In this document: piece by piece, positions 1 to 7,268 of the stretch
Position numbering within the stretch: position 1 is the first letter of the stretch
Layout: every line of letters starts with the position of its first letter
Assembly: GCA_013695495.1 (NCBI GenBank)
Contig: JACDAK010000237.1
Location: 1 to 10,700 of the forward strand
DNA length: 10,700 nucleotides
Source: Blastocatellia bacterium
Lineage (GTDB): Bacteria > Acidobacteriota > Blastocatellia > Pyrinomonadales > Pyrinomonadaceae
Direction: 5' to 3'
Notes under the pieces: generated by a model
The model's input: only the letters and a program-made list of their open reading frames with translations
The model's database searches: none
What the model was told of the DNA's origin: nothing
Program-made: the position numbers and the translations under genes

Positions 1-2
1 AT

Positions 3-1019
3 TTATCTTAGTTCGGAGACAGCCTCAACGCGACCGACCACATCACCCCGCCAATTTTTGATCAGCATGGGTGATAGCTCCGGAAGAGCGTCCGCCGCCA
101 AGATGCCGAGTTGCTTTAGAATTGCAACGGCTGTAACGGGCCTGGCACGGTGGTCGTCGCCATCTTCGATCTTGAGTGCAATAGCGGCGCCGTTTGGCCG
201 CTCGTCAATGGGAATGATGCCGCATGACCACACGCCGTCAGCACCCACCTTCGAAATAATTCTCCCGTTCGCCGCTTGCATCAGCATTGTGTCTAACCGT
301 GTGCTTCCGCCGATGAGCTCAGGAAAGCTGACCATCGCGCTCACTATCCGCTTCGCAGCGGCCTGCACTTCTCCCGCGAATGTGTCAGGCGGCGAGTATA
401 GGTTGATCATTGCAAGTGCCATCGCCGAGAGCGGCACTGCAAAATTCGGTGCTGCGCAGCCGTCGATCCCGATCGCGATCTCATTTTCCGGGACGCCCGA
501 ATACAAAGCGAACAATTTCAGTATTTCCTGCTGAACCGGATGCTCGAGCGCCTCGTATGTTGCGAGATCAGAACCGAGATGCTTCGCCGTCGCCAGCATC
601 GCCGCGTGCTTGCCCGAGCAATTGTTGTGAAGCTGCGTCGGATATTCACCCGCTCGCTGCATCCGTTCAGCTTCTTTCTCAGAAAACGGTAGGTGCGTTC
701 CGCATCGCAGGTAAGACTCCGTAAGTTCGATCCGCTCCAACATCAGTTGAGCGATCCTGACGTGCCGAGCTTCGCCGGAATGGGACGCACAGGCGAGGGC
801 GATCTCCTCTTCAGAAAAGCCGTAGGTGTCTGCGGCTCCACTGGTGATCAGCGGCAGCGCTTGAAACGGTTTTGCGGCGGAGCGGATGAAGGTGACGGTT
901 TCCGGATCGCCCGCGGTGCCGATCACATTCCCGTCGCCGTCGATGGCGAGCCAATGGCCACGATGGATCGACTCGACAGTTTCACCGCGGATCACATTTA
1001 CTAGAATGGCTGCGGGCAT
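3..1019 (-). CDS. L-asparaginase, rhizobial type (Asparaginase_II family, PF06089)
   Basis: A 338-residue enzyme predicted to hydrolyse L-asparagine to aspartate and ammonia. No signal peptide or membrane segment is visible, so it is probably cytoplasmic. The landmarks of the Rhizobium etli inducible asparaginase (ReAV) class are all present, each one residue earlier than in ReAV: the SxxK nucleophile pair Ser47/Lys50 in IRSAAKPFQ, Ser79 in CASHSGE, and the zinc ligands Cys134 and Lys137 in NNCSGKHAAM and Cys188 in GIDGCAAPNF, next to Asp186. It is unrelated in fold to E. coli AnsA/AnsB. Length is normal for the family and the gene looks complete, with its TAA only two bases from the window edge. 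The ATG lies 9 bp after the recN stop with no good ribosome site (only a weak GAGA), suggesting translation coupled to recN. Family assignment is secure. The exact physiological substrate (asparagine or a related amide) is inferred. Confidence 0.93.
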   Translation of the reverse strand: MPAAILVNVIRGETVESIHRGHWLAIDGDGNVIGTAGDPETVTFIRSAAKPFQALPLITSGAADTYGFSEEEIALACASHSGEARHVRIAQLMLERIELTESYLRCGTHLPFSEKEAERMQRAGEYPTQLHNNCSGKHAAMLATAKHLGSDLATYEALEHPVQQEILKLFALYSGVPENEIAIGIDGCAAPNFAVPLSAMALAMINLYSPPDTFAGEVQAAAKRIVSAMVSFPELIGGSTRLDTMLMQAANGRIISKVGADGVWSCGIIPIDERPNGAAIALKIEDGDDHRARPVTAVAILKQLGILAADALPELSPMLIKNWRGDVVGRVEAVSELR

Positions 1020-1028
1020 ATTGTATTC

Positions 1029-2717
1029 TCAACCGGCTCCCGCAAGCATCTCACGCGCGTTGTCGCGTGCTGCCTCAGTGATCTTCTCGCCGGCCAGCAT
1101 CCGCGCGATCTCCTCCACGCGTTCCGCTTCATCCAGTTCACGAACGCCGATCGTCGTTTTGCTTTTCCCGAGTGATTTCTCCACAACAAAATGCCTGTCC
1201 GCCTTTGTCGCCACCTGTGCCTGATGAGTAACACAAAGCACCTGCTGGGTCGCCGCAAGCTGCTTCAACCTCACCCCAACGGCTTCCGCGACCCGGCCGC
1301 CAATTCCCGCATCTATCTCGTCGAATACCACCGCCTTCCCTGAATGGCGGGGACGGGACGTCGTTTTCAGTATCAACATTAGCCGCGACGCCTCGCCACC
1401 CGACGTAACCTTCGCGAGCGGTTTCGGCGATTCGCCCGGATTAGCAGAAAAGAGAAACTCGACGCGATCAATACCTGTGGCGGCAAAATCTCCTTCTGCA
1501 TTATCGTGCGCGGTTTTTATCCCTACTTCAAAATGCGCCTTCTCGAGAGCCACCGTCTTCAACTCTGCCTCAACCGCAATCTTGTATTTCGGCGCTGCCG
1601 AATGGCGCTCTCCACTCAGTTCTTTGGCTATCGCAAGATACTTCTGCGTTTTTTCTATCAGCTCGAACTCAAGCTCCTTCGCTCGCATCTCCGCCGATTC
1701 GATATTCGCAAGCCGCCCTTCCGCTTCCAACAAATGCTCCAGCGTCGCCGCCACCGTCCCCCCATATTTGCGCGTCACACCACTGATCTCAGCCAACCGG
1801 TTTTCGATCTCTTCCAGCCGTTCCGGCGAAAACTCGAGTCGCCCGCGAAAGTCCCTCACCGTTATCGCAAGGTCATCCAAAACCGCCAGCGCCGATTTCA
1901 AGCTCTCTGAATATTCGCAAAAGTTCTGCTCATACTGGCCCAATTCCGCAATGCGATGCTCAACGTTCGAAAGCGTTGCGATCGTCGCCGCATCCGCTTC
2001 GTACAACAACGAGTAAGCCTCATCGCTCAACGTCGAGAGCTTTTCCACGTTGCTTAGCCGGCGCTTCTCAGCCTCAAGCTCTTCCAGTTCACCTTCGCGA
2101 AGCTCAGCACGCCTGATCTCCTCAACCTGAAAGCCAAGAACATCCACTAGCCGAAGCTTTTCCGCCTCATCCTGTTCAAGCGAGTCGATCGCCCGCCGCA
2201 CCTCCCGCATTTGAGAGTATGCTTCCCGCACATCGCGAACGAGGCCAGCAACGGACGCGAACTCATCCAGCAGTGCCATGTGGGTCGCAGGGTCGAAGAG
2301 CGTCGTCTGTTCCCCCTGTCCATGGATATCGACCAGATAAGGGCCGATCCGCTTCAGCAGATTCGCTGTAACTAAATGGTCATTGATAAAGATTCGGTTC
2401 GGCCCAGCCGACGACAACTGCCGCCGGACTATCAGCTCAACTGTGGTCTCTTCGCCTAGATCGATGCCACTTTCATCCAAAGCGGTTCGGAGCTGCGGCT
2501 GCAATTCCAGGTGAAACATTCCCTCGATCCTGGCAGAGGATGCTCCTTCTTTGATCAGATCCGAAGAGACACGGCCCCCCGTCAGTGCTCCAAGACTATC
2601 GACGATGATGGATTTGCCCGACCCCGTTTCGCCGGTAAGTAGATTCAGTCCTTCGCCGAATTCGATCTTCAGCGAATCGATCAAGGCAATATTTTCGATG
2701 TTAAGTAAGCTCAGCAT
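1029..2717 (-). CDS. recN: DNA repair protein RecN (SMC-like ATPase)
   Basis: An SMC-family ATPase that acts in cytoplasmic double-strand break repair, supporting RecA-dependent recombination and sister-chromatid cohesion. It is about 562 residues, close to E. coli RecN (553). The N-terminal ATPase half begins with the typical LSLLNIENIALIDSL and carries Walker A GETGSGKS near residues 29-36. A long charged coiled-coil region follows (roughly 150-370). The C-terminal half holds the ABC signature TSGGEAS (about 438-444), Walker B VVFDEIDAGIGG (about 463-474) and the switch-histidine segment CVTHQAQVA. Nothing is missing. Start choice: a TTG at 2720 abuts the upstream TAG and is followed directly by ATG at 2717; I take the ATG because it fits family N-termini. 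A purine-rich GGGAGAAGG lies over 20 nt upstream, too far for a usual ribosome site, so coupling to the upstream peptidase gene is likely. No E. coli-type LexA box (CTGT-N8-ACAG) is seen just upstream. Confidence 0.97.
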   Translation of the reverse strand: MLSLLNIENIALIDSLKIEFGEGLNLLTGETGSGKSIIVDSLGALTGGRVSSDLIKEGASSARIEGMFHLELQPQLRTALDESGIDLGEETTVELIVRRQLSSAGPNRIFINDHLVTANLLKRIGPYLVDIHGQGEQTTLFDPATHMALLDEFASVAGLVRDVREAYSQMREVRRAIDSLEQDEAEKLRLVDVLGFQVEEIRRAELREGELEELEAEKRRLSNVEKLSTLSDEAYSLLYEADAATIATLSNVEHRIAELGQYEQNFCEYSESLKSALAVLDDLAITVRDFRGRLEFSPERLEEIENRLAEISGVTRKYGGTVAATLEHLLEAEGRLANIESAEMRAKELEFELIEKTQKYLAIAKELSGERHSAAPKYKIAVEAELKTVALEKAHFEVGIKTAHDNAEGDFAATGIDRVEFLFSANPGESPKPLAKVTSGGEASRLMLILKTTSRPRHSGKAVVFDEIDAGIGGRVAEAVGVRLKQLAATQQVLCVTHQAQVATKADRHFVVEKSLGKSKTTIGVRELDEAERVEEIARMLAGEKITEAARDNAREMLAGAG

Positions 2718-2720
2718 CAA

Positions 2721-4028
2721 CTACTTCTTGGGCACAACACCTTCTCCCTTGAACCACCGGCCCGTTGAAAAGATTGCGTCGGGCTCAGGCTGAGGCGTTT
2801 CGGTGGCAGCCCAGTCAATCGTTCGATCACGTCTGAAAAACAAAAGCTCCGCGCGGCTCCCGGTTTTGATCGGGTCAAAACGTCCGACGACATAGAAACC
2901 GCTCGCATCGAATTCTTCCAAGCCGTGAATTGATGTTAGTTCGCCGATTCTGCGAATGAACGCAGGCGTCGAAAGTTGGTCACGGCGTCGTTCGAAATTG
3001 ATGCCCAAATCGGCAACAGTCGGACCGTTCGGTTTCAACGGGTCTATGATCGTTGCATTGCGAATTATGACATTCATCAGCTGACCGCCGGCATTTCGCG
3101 GGATCAAATCATAGTTCGCCGGGCTGAAATTCTTCTCACTCCCGTCCGCTAACGCTTTCAGAGCGGTCATAAAAGCGATGAAATTCAACTTAACGAGATA
3201 CATCTCGTCTTCACGGTGGAGCCCGCCCGTTTCGATCAGTATCGTTGGCGTGCCCCAAGCCGAAAAACTATCACCGAAGGCCGTTGGCGTCCATTCGTCG
3301 CCGTAGCGACCGATGTGTCCGGGGATGAAATTCTGCAGCGCCTGCGTCATCGCGGCAACGAGCCGCTTATTGCGAATGTGTCCTTCAGTCTCGGTCTTCT
3401 CCGCGTCACCGTAAACAACCAAAAAAGAGATCGCCGCCTGCTTATTCGTCCGCCCGGCGGCGGTGAGAGCGTTCTGATTATGCAAGTTAAACCCGATCTC
3501 CGGCTCCCAAGTATCTCGAAGCGATTTCAGTATCCGCGCCTCGGGCGTCTTTAGGTCCAGCGCGTCGCGGTTTATGTCGATGCCCTGAATATTTCGCCGA
3601 ATAAACAGATCGGCTCCATCCGGATTGAGCATCGGGACGGCTCGTAGCGTGATCGTTTTCTCGATCTGCTTCACCCACTCCTTATCTCGATTTTTTTGCA
3701 ATACCGTGAACATATCGATCAGCGCCGGCGTCGCAGTGGGCTCGTCGCCGTGCATCTGCGACCACATGAAAACTTTCAGGGGGCCCGAACCGAATTCTAG
3801 CTGATAGATCTCCCGATTCTGATAGCTTCGACCCACATCACTGACCTTAATGCCAAGCGTCCGCAGATCATCGAGATACTTGATCAGATCTTTGTGACGG
3901 GTGTTCGACGGAAGTATGTTCGTGATATGCTCCTTCTCCCAGATCTCAGCAAGCTCAGCAGCAGTTTGGGCAAAGACACCGGCAGTAAAAATGGCCATCA
4001 CAAGAGCCAAAGAGAAAACTAGTTTCAT
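2721..4028 (-). CDS. Secreted M14-family zinc carboxypeptidase with C-terminal extension
   Basis: A 435-residue exported metallopeptidase. Residues 1-20 form a Sec signal peptide (MKLVF, hydrophobic core, cleavage after VFA), so it acts in the periplasm or outside. The M14 catalytic domain spans about 45-295. Zinc ligands are His93 and Glu96 in QMHGDEPT and His183 in FNLHNQ. Asn153-Arg154 in DINRD matches the C-terminal-carboxylate binding pair of carboxypeptidase A, and Glu266 in ILIETGG is the general base. It should remove C-terminal residues from peptides, or act on peptidoglycan stems or another amide; specificity cannot be read. After about residue 315 comes a 120-residue extension beginning MNVIIRNATIIDP, whose first strand resembles the N-terminal strand of amidohydrolases but lacks their metal motifs. 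The TAG stop touches the recN start region. The upstream debranching gene ends 41 bp away. No Shine-Dalgarno sequence precedes the ATG. Confidence 0.9.
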   Translation of the reverse strand: MKLVFSLALVMAIFTAGVFAQTAAELAEIWEKEHITNILPSNTRHKDLIKYLDDLRTLGIKVSDVGRSYQNREIYQLEFGSGPLKVFMWSQMHGDEPTATPALIDMFTVLQKNRDKEWVKQIEKTITLRAVPMLNPDGADLFIRRNIQGIDINRDALDLKTPEARILKSLRDTWEPEIGFNLHNQNALTAAGRTNKQAAISFLVVYGDAEKTETEGHIRNKRLVAAMTQALQNFIPGHIGRYGDEWTPTAFGDSFSAWGTPTILIETGGLHREDEMYLVKLNFIAFMTALKALADGSEKNFSPANYDLIPRNAGGQLMNVIIRNATIIDPLKPNGPTVADLGINFERRRDQLSTPAFIRRIGELTSIHGLEEFDASGFYVVGRFDPIKTGSRAELLFFRRDRTIDWAATETPQPEPDAIFSTGRWFKGEGVVPKK

Positions 4029-4064
4029 AAGTCTAAGATAATCGTTTTGTTGGATTTACGGCAA
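4029..4064 (-). promoter_or_regulatory. Possible internal promoter ahead of the M14 peptidase gene
   Basis: The only sizeable gap in the five-gene unit contains, on the minus strand, TTGCCG (4064-4059) and TATCTT (4040-4035), separated by 18 bp. These match the sigma-70 -35 and -10 consensus at four of six positions each. Transcription would start at or next to the peptidase ATG, giving a nearly leaderless message, which fits the lack of a ribosome site there. Matches of this quality occur by chance, so this is tentative. Confidence 0.2.
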
Positions 4065-4069
4065 GCAGA

Positions 4070-6037
4070 TCAGTCGTCGCTCAGCCGATCTGCCTTAGAT
4101 TTTAATATGCGAAGCACCTCGGCTACGCTCCAAGCCTGTGCGGGGCAGCCCCGCGGATGATGAGGCGGGTCACCATCGAAGATCTCGGAGACCTGCCCGA
4201 TGCCGGCATCCGTCAAATGCAATTCGATACCGGAAAGGAAGGCTTCTATTTGGCTCCCAAGATTCGTATCGCCCGCGTGGGTGCGTCGGTAGGCGTCGAT
4301 GAATGGGCCAATAAGCCAGGCCCATACTGTGCCTTGGTGGTAAGCCGAATCACGATCGAACGGCGAGCCAATGTAGGTGCCGACATAGGCCGGGTCTTCG
4401 GGCGAGAGCGAACGGAGACCGACTGGGGTCAATAGCACCCGTACGGCTTCATCGACCACAGCCTCCCAGCGGGGCTCGTCGAGGATCGGATATTGAAGCG
4501 CGATCGCAAAGAGTTGATTCGGGCGTACCGACGCATCGCGGGTGCCATTCTCGACAACATCGTAGAGGCAATTTCGCTCAGCGTTCCAAAACACGCCATT
4601 GAAACTTTGTCGAGCCAGATCGGCCATCGCGGCGAAGCGCCTTTTGTCTTCTTTGTGTTCGAAGCGCTCAGCGAATCCCTGCATGATTCTCAGTGTGTTG
4701 TACCAGAGTGCCTGGATTTCAACCGGTTTGCCGGTACGAGGCGATATAACAAGATCGCCGACCTTTGCGTCCATCCAGGTCAGCTGAGAACCGGCCTCGC
4801 CTGCACACAGCAGCCCGTCCGTATCTACGCGAATCCCATACCGCGTACCCCGAAGGTGCCACGCAAGGATGTCTGCGAGCTTTTCGTACAACTCATCGCG
4901 AACGAGATCATCATCTCCCGTCACCGCATGATATGCCCGAATCGCTTCAAAATACCAAAGTGTTGCATCAACCGTGTTGTAATCCGCAGTCTCACCTTCA
5001 TCCGGAAAGCGGTTCGGTATCATTCCTTGAGAGATGTGCCGCGAGAATTCGAGAAGAATGCTTCGGGCCGTGTCGAACCTTCCGACCGACAGCGTCAGAC
5101 CCGGCAGCGCGATCATCGTATCCCGCCCCCAATCAGAAAACCATGGGTAACCTGCAATAATGGTGTCGCCTCCGCCGCGTTTCACGATAAACTGATCGGC
5201 GGCCACAATGAGATGCTTCTCGTACGCCGTTGACGCTTTTGATGACGAAACGAGAGCAGCGCGTCTTTCGAACTCGGCCACGTCAAGCGCTTCGGCGTCA
5301 GCGTTATCGATCGGATCAGTCGACGCGATCAGGCGAGCCGGAGCAGAAAGATCGAAACGAAGCATGAACGGCTGATAAAGATCTTCGCTATCATTAAAGC
5401 CCCGTTCGATTTCGCAAGTGTACTCGAAATTTCGGTACCAGTATCCTGTCGATTCCGTCTCCACCGCATTGCTCGATAGAAACAGAGCATTATCGACGTC
5501 AGTGCTCCGAACAGATATTTCGCCCTCGTGAACTTCCACCATCCAACCGGTTCCCGCCGACTCACGCCGTAGGGAGTGGTAATCGACGAACGACAGCAGC
5601 GGAAGCAGCTCAAGTTTTGCAGACTTCGGCCCGGCGATGATACTCCAGCTGCATACCATAGCATTCCGGCCGTGGGGCATGAATACGCACTTCTCCAAGG
5701 TTATGCTGCTTACTTTGTAGGTCCAGATCGGAAAGGGATCAAGTCGGAACGCCGTAAGATATCGATATCCCTCGGGATGAACCTTGGCCGAATATCGATT
5801 AGCAGAAAGCTCATGCCGTTCTCCGCTGTCGAGAATAAGCGTCTCTTCAAACTTCGAAAGCATTCGCAACCGCCCCAGAGGCGGGCGTGTAGCCGCCACG
5901 AGCATTCCGTGATACCGACGTGTATTCATTCCGCCGATCGTGCCCATGGCATATCCGCCGATTCCGTTTGTCTCGAGCCACTCGCGGGATGAGGCCTCCC
6001 GAAGGTCGGCGGTGATGCTGCTTTGAAACTCGGTCAT
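4070..6037 (-). CDS. Glycogen debranching enzyme, bacterial/archaeal type (amylo-alpha-1,6-glucosidase, GH133-like)
   Basis: A 655-residue predicted cytoplasmic enzyme that should cleave alpha-1,6 branch linkages in glycogen or a similar alpha-glucan. The N-terminal domain (GDE_N type, about 15-235) opens with WLETNGIGGYAMGTIGG and NTRRYHGMLVAA, diagnostic of this family. The C-terminal (alpha/alpha)6 catalytic domain (about 275-645) carries GYPWFSDWGRD (296-306), WMDAK (421-425) and SEIFDGDPPHHPRGCPAQAW (617-636); the conserved acidic residues lie in these blocks. There is no signal peptide. Length is typical and no frame disruption is seen. It is unrelated to the GlgX-type (GH13) debranching enzyme of E. 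coli. The ATG follows the glycosyltransferase stop after only 3 bp (TAA-TAG-ATG) without a Shine-Dalgarno sequence, so coupled translation is likely. The neighbouring glycosyltransferase supports a role in alpha-glucan turnover. The exact glucan is inferred. Confidence 0.93.
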   Translation of the reverse strand: MTEFQSSITADLREASSREWLETNGIGGYAMGTIGGMNTRRYHGMLVAATRPPLGRLRMLSKFEETLILDSGERHELSANRYSAKVHPEGYRYLTAFRLDPFPIWTYKVSSITLEKCVFMPHGRNAMVCSWSIIAGPKSAKLELLPLLSFVDYHSLRRESAGTGWMVEVHEGEISVRSTDVDNALFLSSNAVETESTGYWYRNFEYTCEIERGFNDSEDLYQPFMLRFDLSAPARLIASTDPIDNADAEALDVAEFERRAALVSSSKASTAYEKHLIVAADQFIVKRGGGDTIIAGYPWFSDWGRDTMIALPGLTLSVGRFDTARSILLEFSRHISQGMIPNRFPDEGETADYNTVDATLWYFEAIRAYHAVTGDDDLVRDELYEKLADILAWHLRGTRYGIRVDTDGLLCAGEAGSQLTWMDAKVGDLVISPRTGKPVEIQALWYNTLRIMQGFAERFEHKEDKRRFAAMADLARQSFNGVFWNAERNCLYDVVENGTRDASVRPNQLFAIALQYPILDEPRWEAVVDEAVRVLLTPVGLRSLSPEDPAYVGTYIGSPFDRDSAYHQGTVWAWLIGPFIDAYRRTHAGDTNLGSQIEAFLSGIELHLTDAGIGQVSEIFDGDPPHHPRGCPAQAWSVAEVLRILKSKADRLSDD

Positions 6038-6040
6038 CTA

Positions 6041-7153
6041 TTAGGGAGTCTGATTTCGACTGTGAAGCTCTTTGTAAACTCTTTCGGTAGATTCGACCAT
6101 GTCCTCAAGCGAGAAACGTGCCCCCGCTTGCGACCTGTTTTGGCTGCCAAGCTCACGGCACCGATCTCGTTTGCCAAGAAGTTCAGTGACGCGATTAGCA
6201 AGCTGCACCGGATGATTCACCGAAACCAACTGTTCCGAATCGCCAAGAAGTTCCTTTGCTCCGTCTGTCTCAGTAGCCACCAACGGTTTGCCGTGTGCCA
6301 TCGCTTCTAAGATCGCCAACCCGAAACTTTCCGAATGTGAAGGCGAGACGAAAAGGTCGATCCCCGCGAAAAACGCGTCAGTCTCTTCCACCCAGTCGAG
6401 CCACACGAAACTCTCCTCAAGTCCGAAAACCTTTACTAGCCGCTTCAGTTCGCGCCGGAACCTGCTGTCTGGGGTGTGATCGATTCCGACCACTACGAAT
6501 CGGCATCCGGGAATCTCTTTAACCACCTCCTGAGCAGCCAGGACGAGGTCACGCTGACCTTTTAGCGGCTTGAGTTCGCCAAGCGTACCAACCACTGGCA
6601 CGTCACGGGGTATGCCATGCGTCCTGCGAAATTCTTCTCTAAGCGTGCCGCTCTCGTCATGATCGAACTGCGATACGCTTATTCCATTAGGGATAACGGT
6701 GATTTTGTCGGCGGAAAATATCTTTCTTAGCATCTCGCCGACCGGTTCGGAAACTCCGATCGCCATTCCCAAATTCTGCAACGCAAAACGATTGAAGGAC
6801 TTGAGCGGAAACATCACGTGCCGGGTGATCACGAATCGCGAGCTTTTCGCCGTGAGACATGCGATGCTCGCCGGGACGTAATCGCGGGCGACATGGGCGT
6901 GAACGATCTCGATCTCACGATCACGGACGAACTCGCCGATACGGATCGCGCTCAGAACGCCGAAGGAGTTTCTGATAGATACTTTGAACACGTTTTCCGC
7001 CGGAAGGAAATCCAACCTGTCTTGCCATTCACACGTCGGGCGTATCGCCCCATAGACCTCATGACCCCTTGCTACAAGTCCGCGCGCGAGGTCGATCACG
7101 TGCCGCTCGCCGCCGCCGAATGTTCGTGCCGAAGAGATCTGAAGTATTCGCAT
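6041..7153 (-). CDS. Glycosyltransferase family 4 (GT-B fold)
   Basis: A 370-residue retaining GT-B glycosyltransferase. The N-terminal acceptor domain (about 1-165) begins MRILQISSARTFGGGERHVIDLA, containing the glycine-rich GGGE loop (13-16), and has HAHVARDY (85-92) and PNGI (155-158). The C-terminal donor domain has GELKPLKGQ (192-200) and the EX7E motif from Glu275 to Glu283 (ESFGLAILE), followed by GKPLVATETDG. It would transfer a sugar from a nucleotide donor; donor and acceptor cannot be read from sequence. GT4 enzymes of this look serve in lipopolysaccharide or exopolysaccharide synthesis, but GT4 genes also sit beside debranching enzymes in alpha-glucan loci, and the tight link to one here makes that reading reasonable. 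No signal peptide is present, so it acts in the cytoplasm or at the inner membrane face. It is the first gene of the five-gene unit, just downstream of a terminator, and lacks a recognisable Shine-Dalgarno sequence before its ATG. Confidence 0.92.
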   Translation of the reverse strand: MRILQISSARTFGGGERHVIDLARGLVARGHEVYGAIRPTCEWQDRLDFLPAENVFKVSIRNSFGVLSAIRIGEFVRDREIEIVHAHVARDYVPASIACLTAKSSRFVITRHVMFPLKSFNRFALQNLGMAIGVSEPVGEMLRKIFSADKITVIPNGISVSQFDHDESGTLREEFRRTHGIPRDVPVVGTLGELKPLKGQRDLVLAAQEVVKEIPGCRFVVVGIDHTPDSRFRRELKRLVKVFGLEESFVWLDWVEETDAFFAGIDLFVSPSHSESFGLAILEAMAHGKPLVATETDGAKELLGDSEQLVSVNHPVQLANRVTELLGKRDRCRELGSQNRSQAGARFSLEDMVESTERVYKELHSRNQTP

Positions 7154-7165
7154 TGCCGGAAGTTT

Positions 7166-7194
7166 ATCTTATAACCCGGCGCCGATTTCTCCAA
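7166..7194 (-). promoter_or_regulatory. Candidate promoter of the five-gene unit
   Basis: Between the terminator and the glycosyltransferase start, the minus strand has TTGGAG (7194-7189) and an AT-rich block TTATAAGAT. This can be read as TATAAG (7173-7168, 5 of 6 to TATAAT, 15 bp spacing) or TAAGAT (7171-7166, 4 of 6, 17 bp spacing). Position supports it: a new transcript must start between the terminator and the gene. The leader would be only about 5-10 nt, consistent with the absent ribosome site. Confidence 0.35.
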
Positions 7195-7203
7195 TTTCGT
7201 TCG

Positions 7204-7238
7204 AAAACAAAAAAGGCACGCCTCACAGGAAGCGTGCC
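7204..7238 (-). terminator. Rho-independent terminator of the TonB-dependent receptor gene
   Basis: On the minus strand a perfect 7-bp GC-rich stem, GGCACGC (7238-7232) pairing with GCGTGCC (7221-7215), encloses a 10-nt loop and is followed at once by TTTTTTGTTTT (7214-7204). It lies about 30 bp after the receptor stop codon and ends that transcript. No T-run follows the hairpin on the plus strand, so it works in one direction. It separates the receptor from the glycosyltransferase-led unit. Confidence 0.9.
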
Positions 7239-7268
7239 ACAGGTGTCTCTACTTATGAGAGAAAGTGT

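Noticed and set aside
1477..2016. 179-codon plus-strand frame, very serine- and alanine-rich
   Set aside because: Antisense to the RecN coiled coil; Ser/Ala richness is expected from the reverse strand of Glu/Arg-rich codons.
3030..3090. A second, amidohydrolase catalytic domain fused to the M14 peptidase
   Set aside because: Only the first strand looks similar; the remaining about 100 residues are too short and have no HxH or other metal-binding set.
4493..5233. 246-codon open frame on the plus strand
   Set aside because: It lies wholly antisense inside the debranching enzyme gene, whose conserved motifs fix the real frame. Its product shows no recognisable domain.
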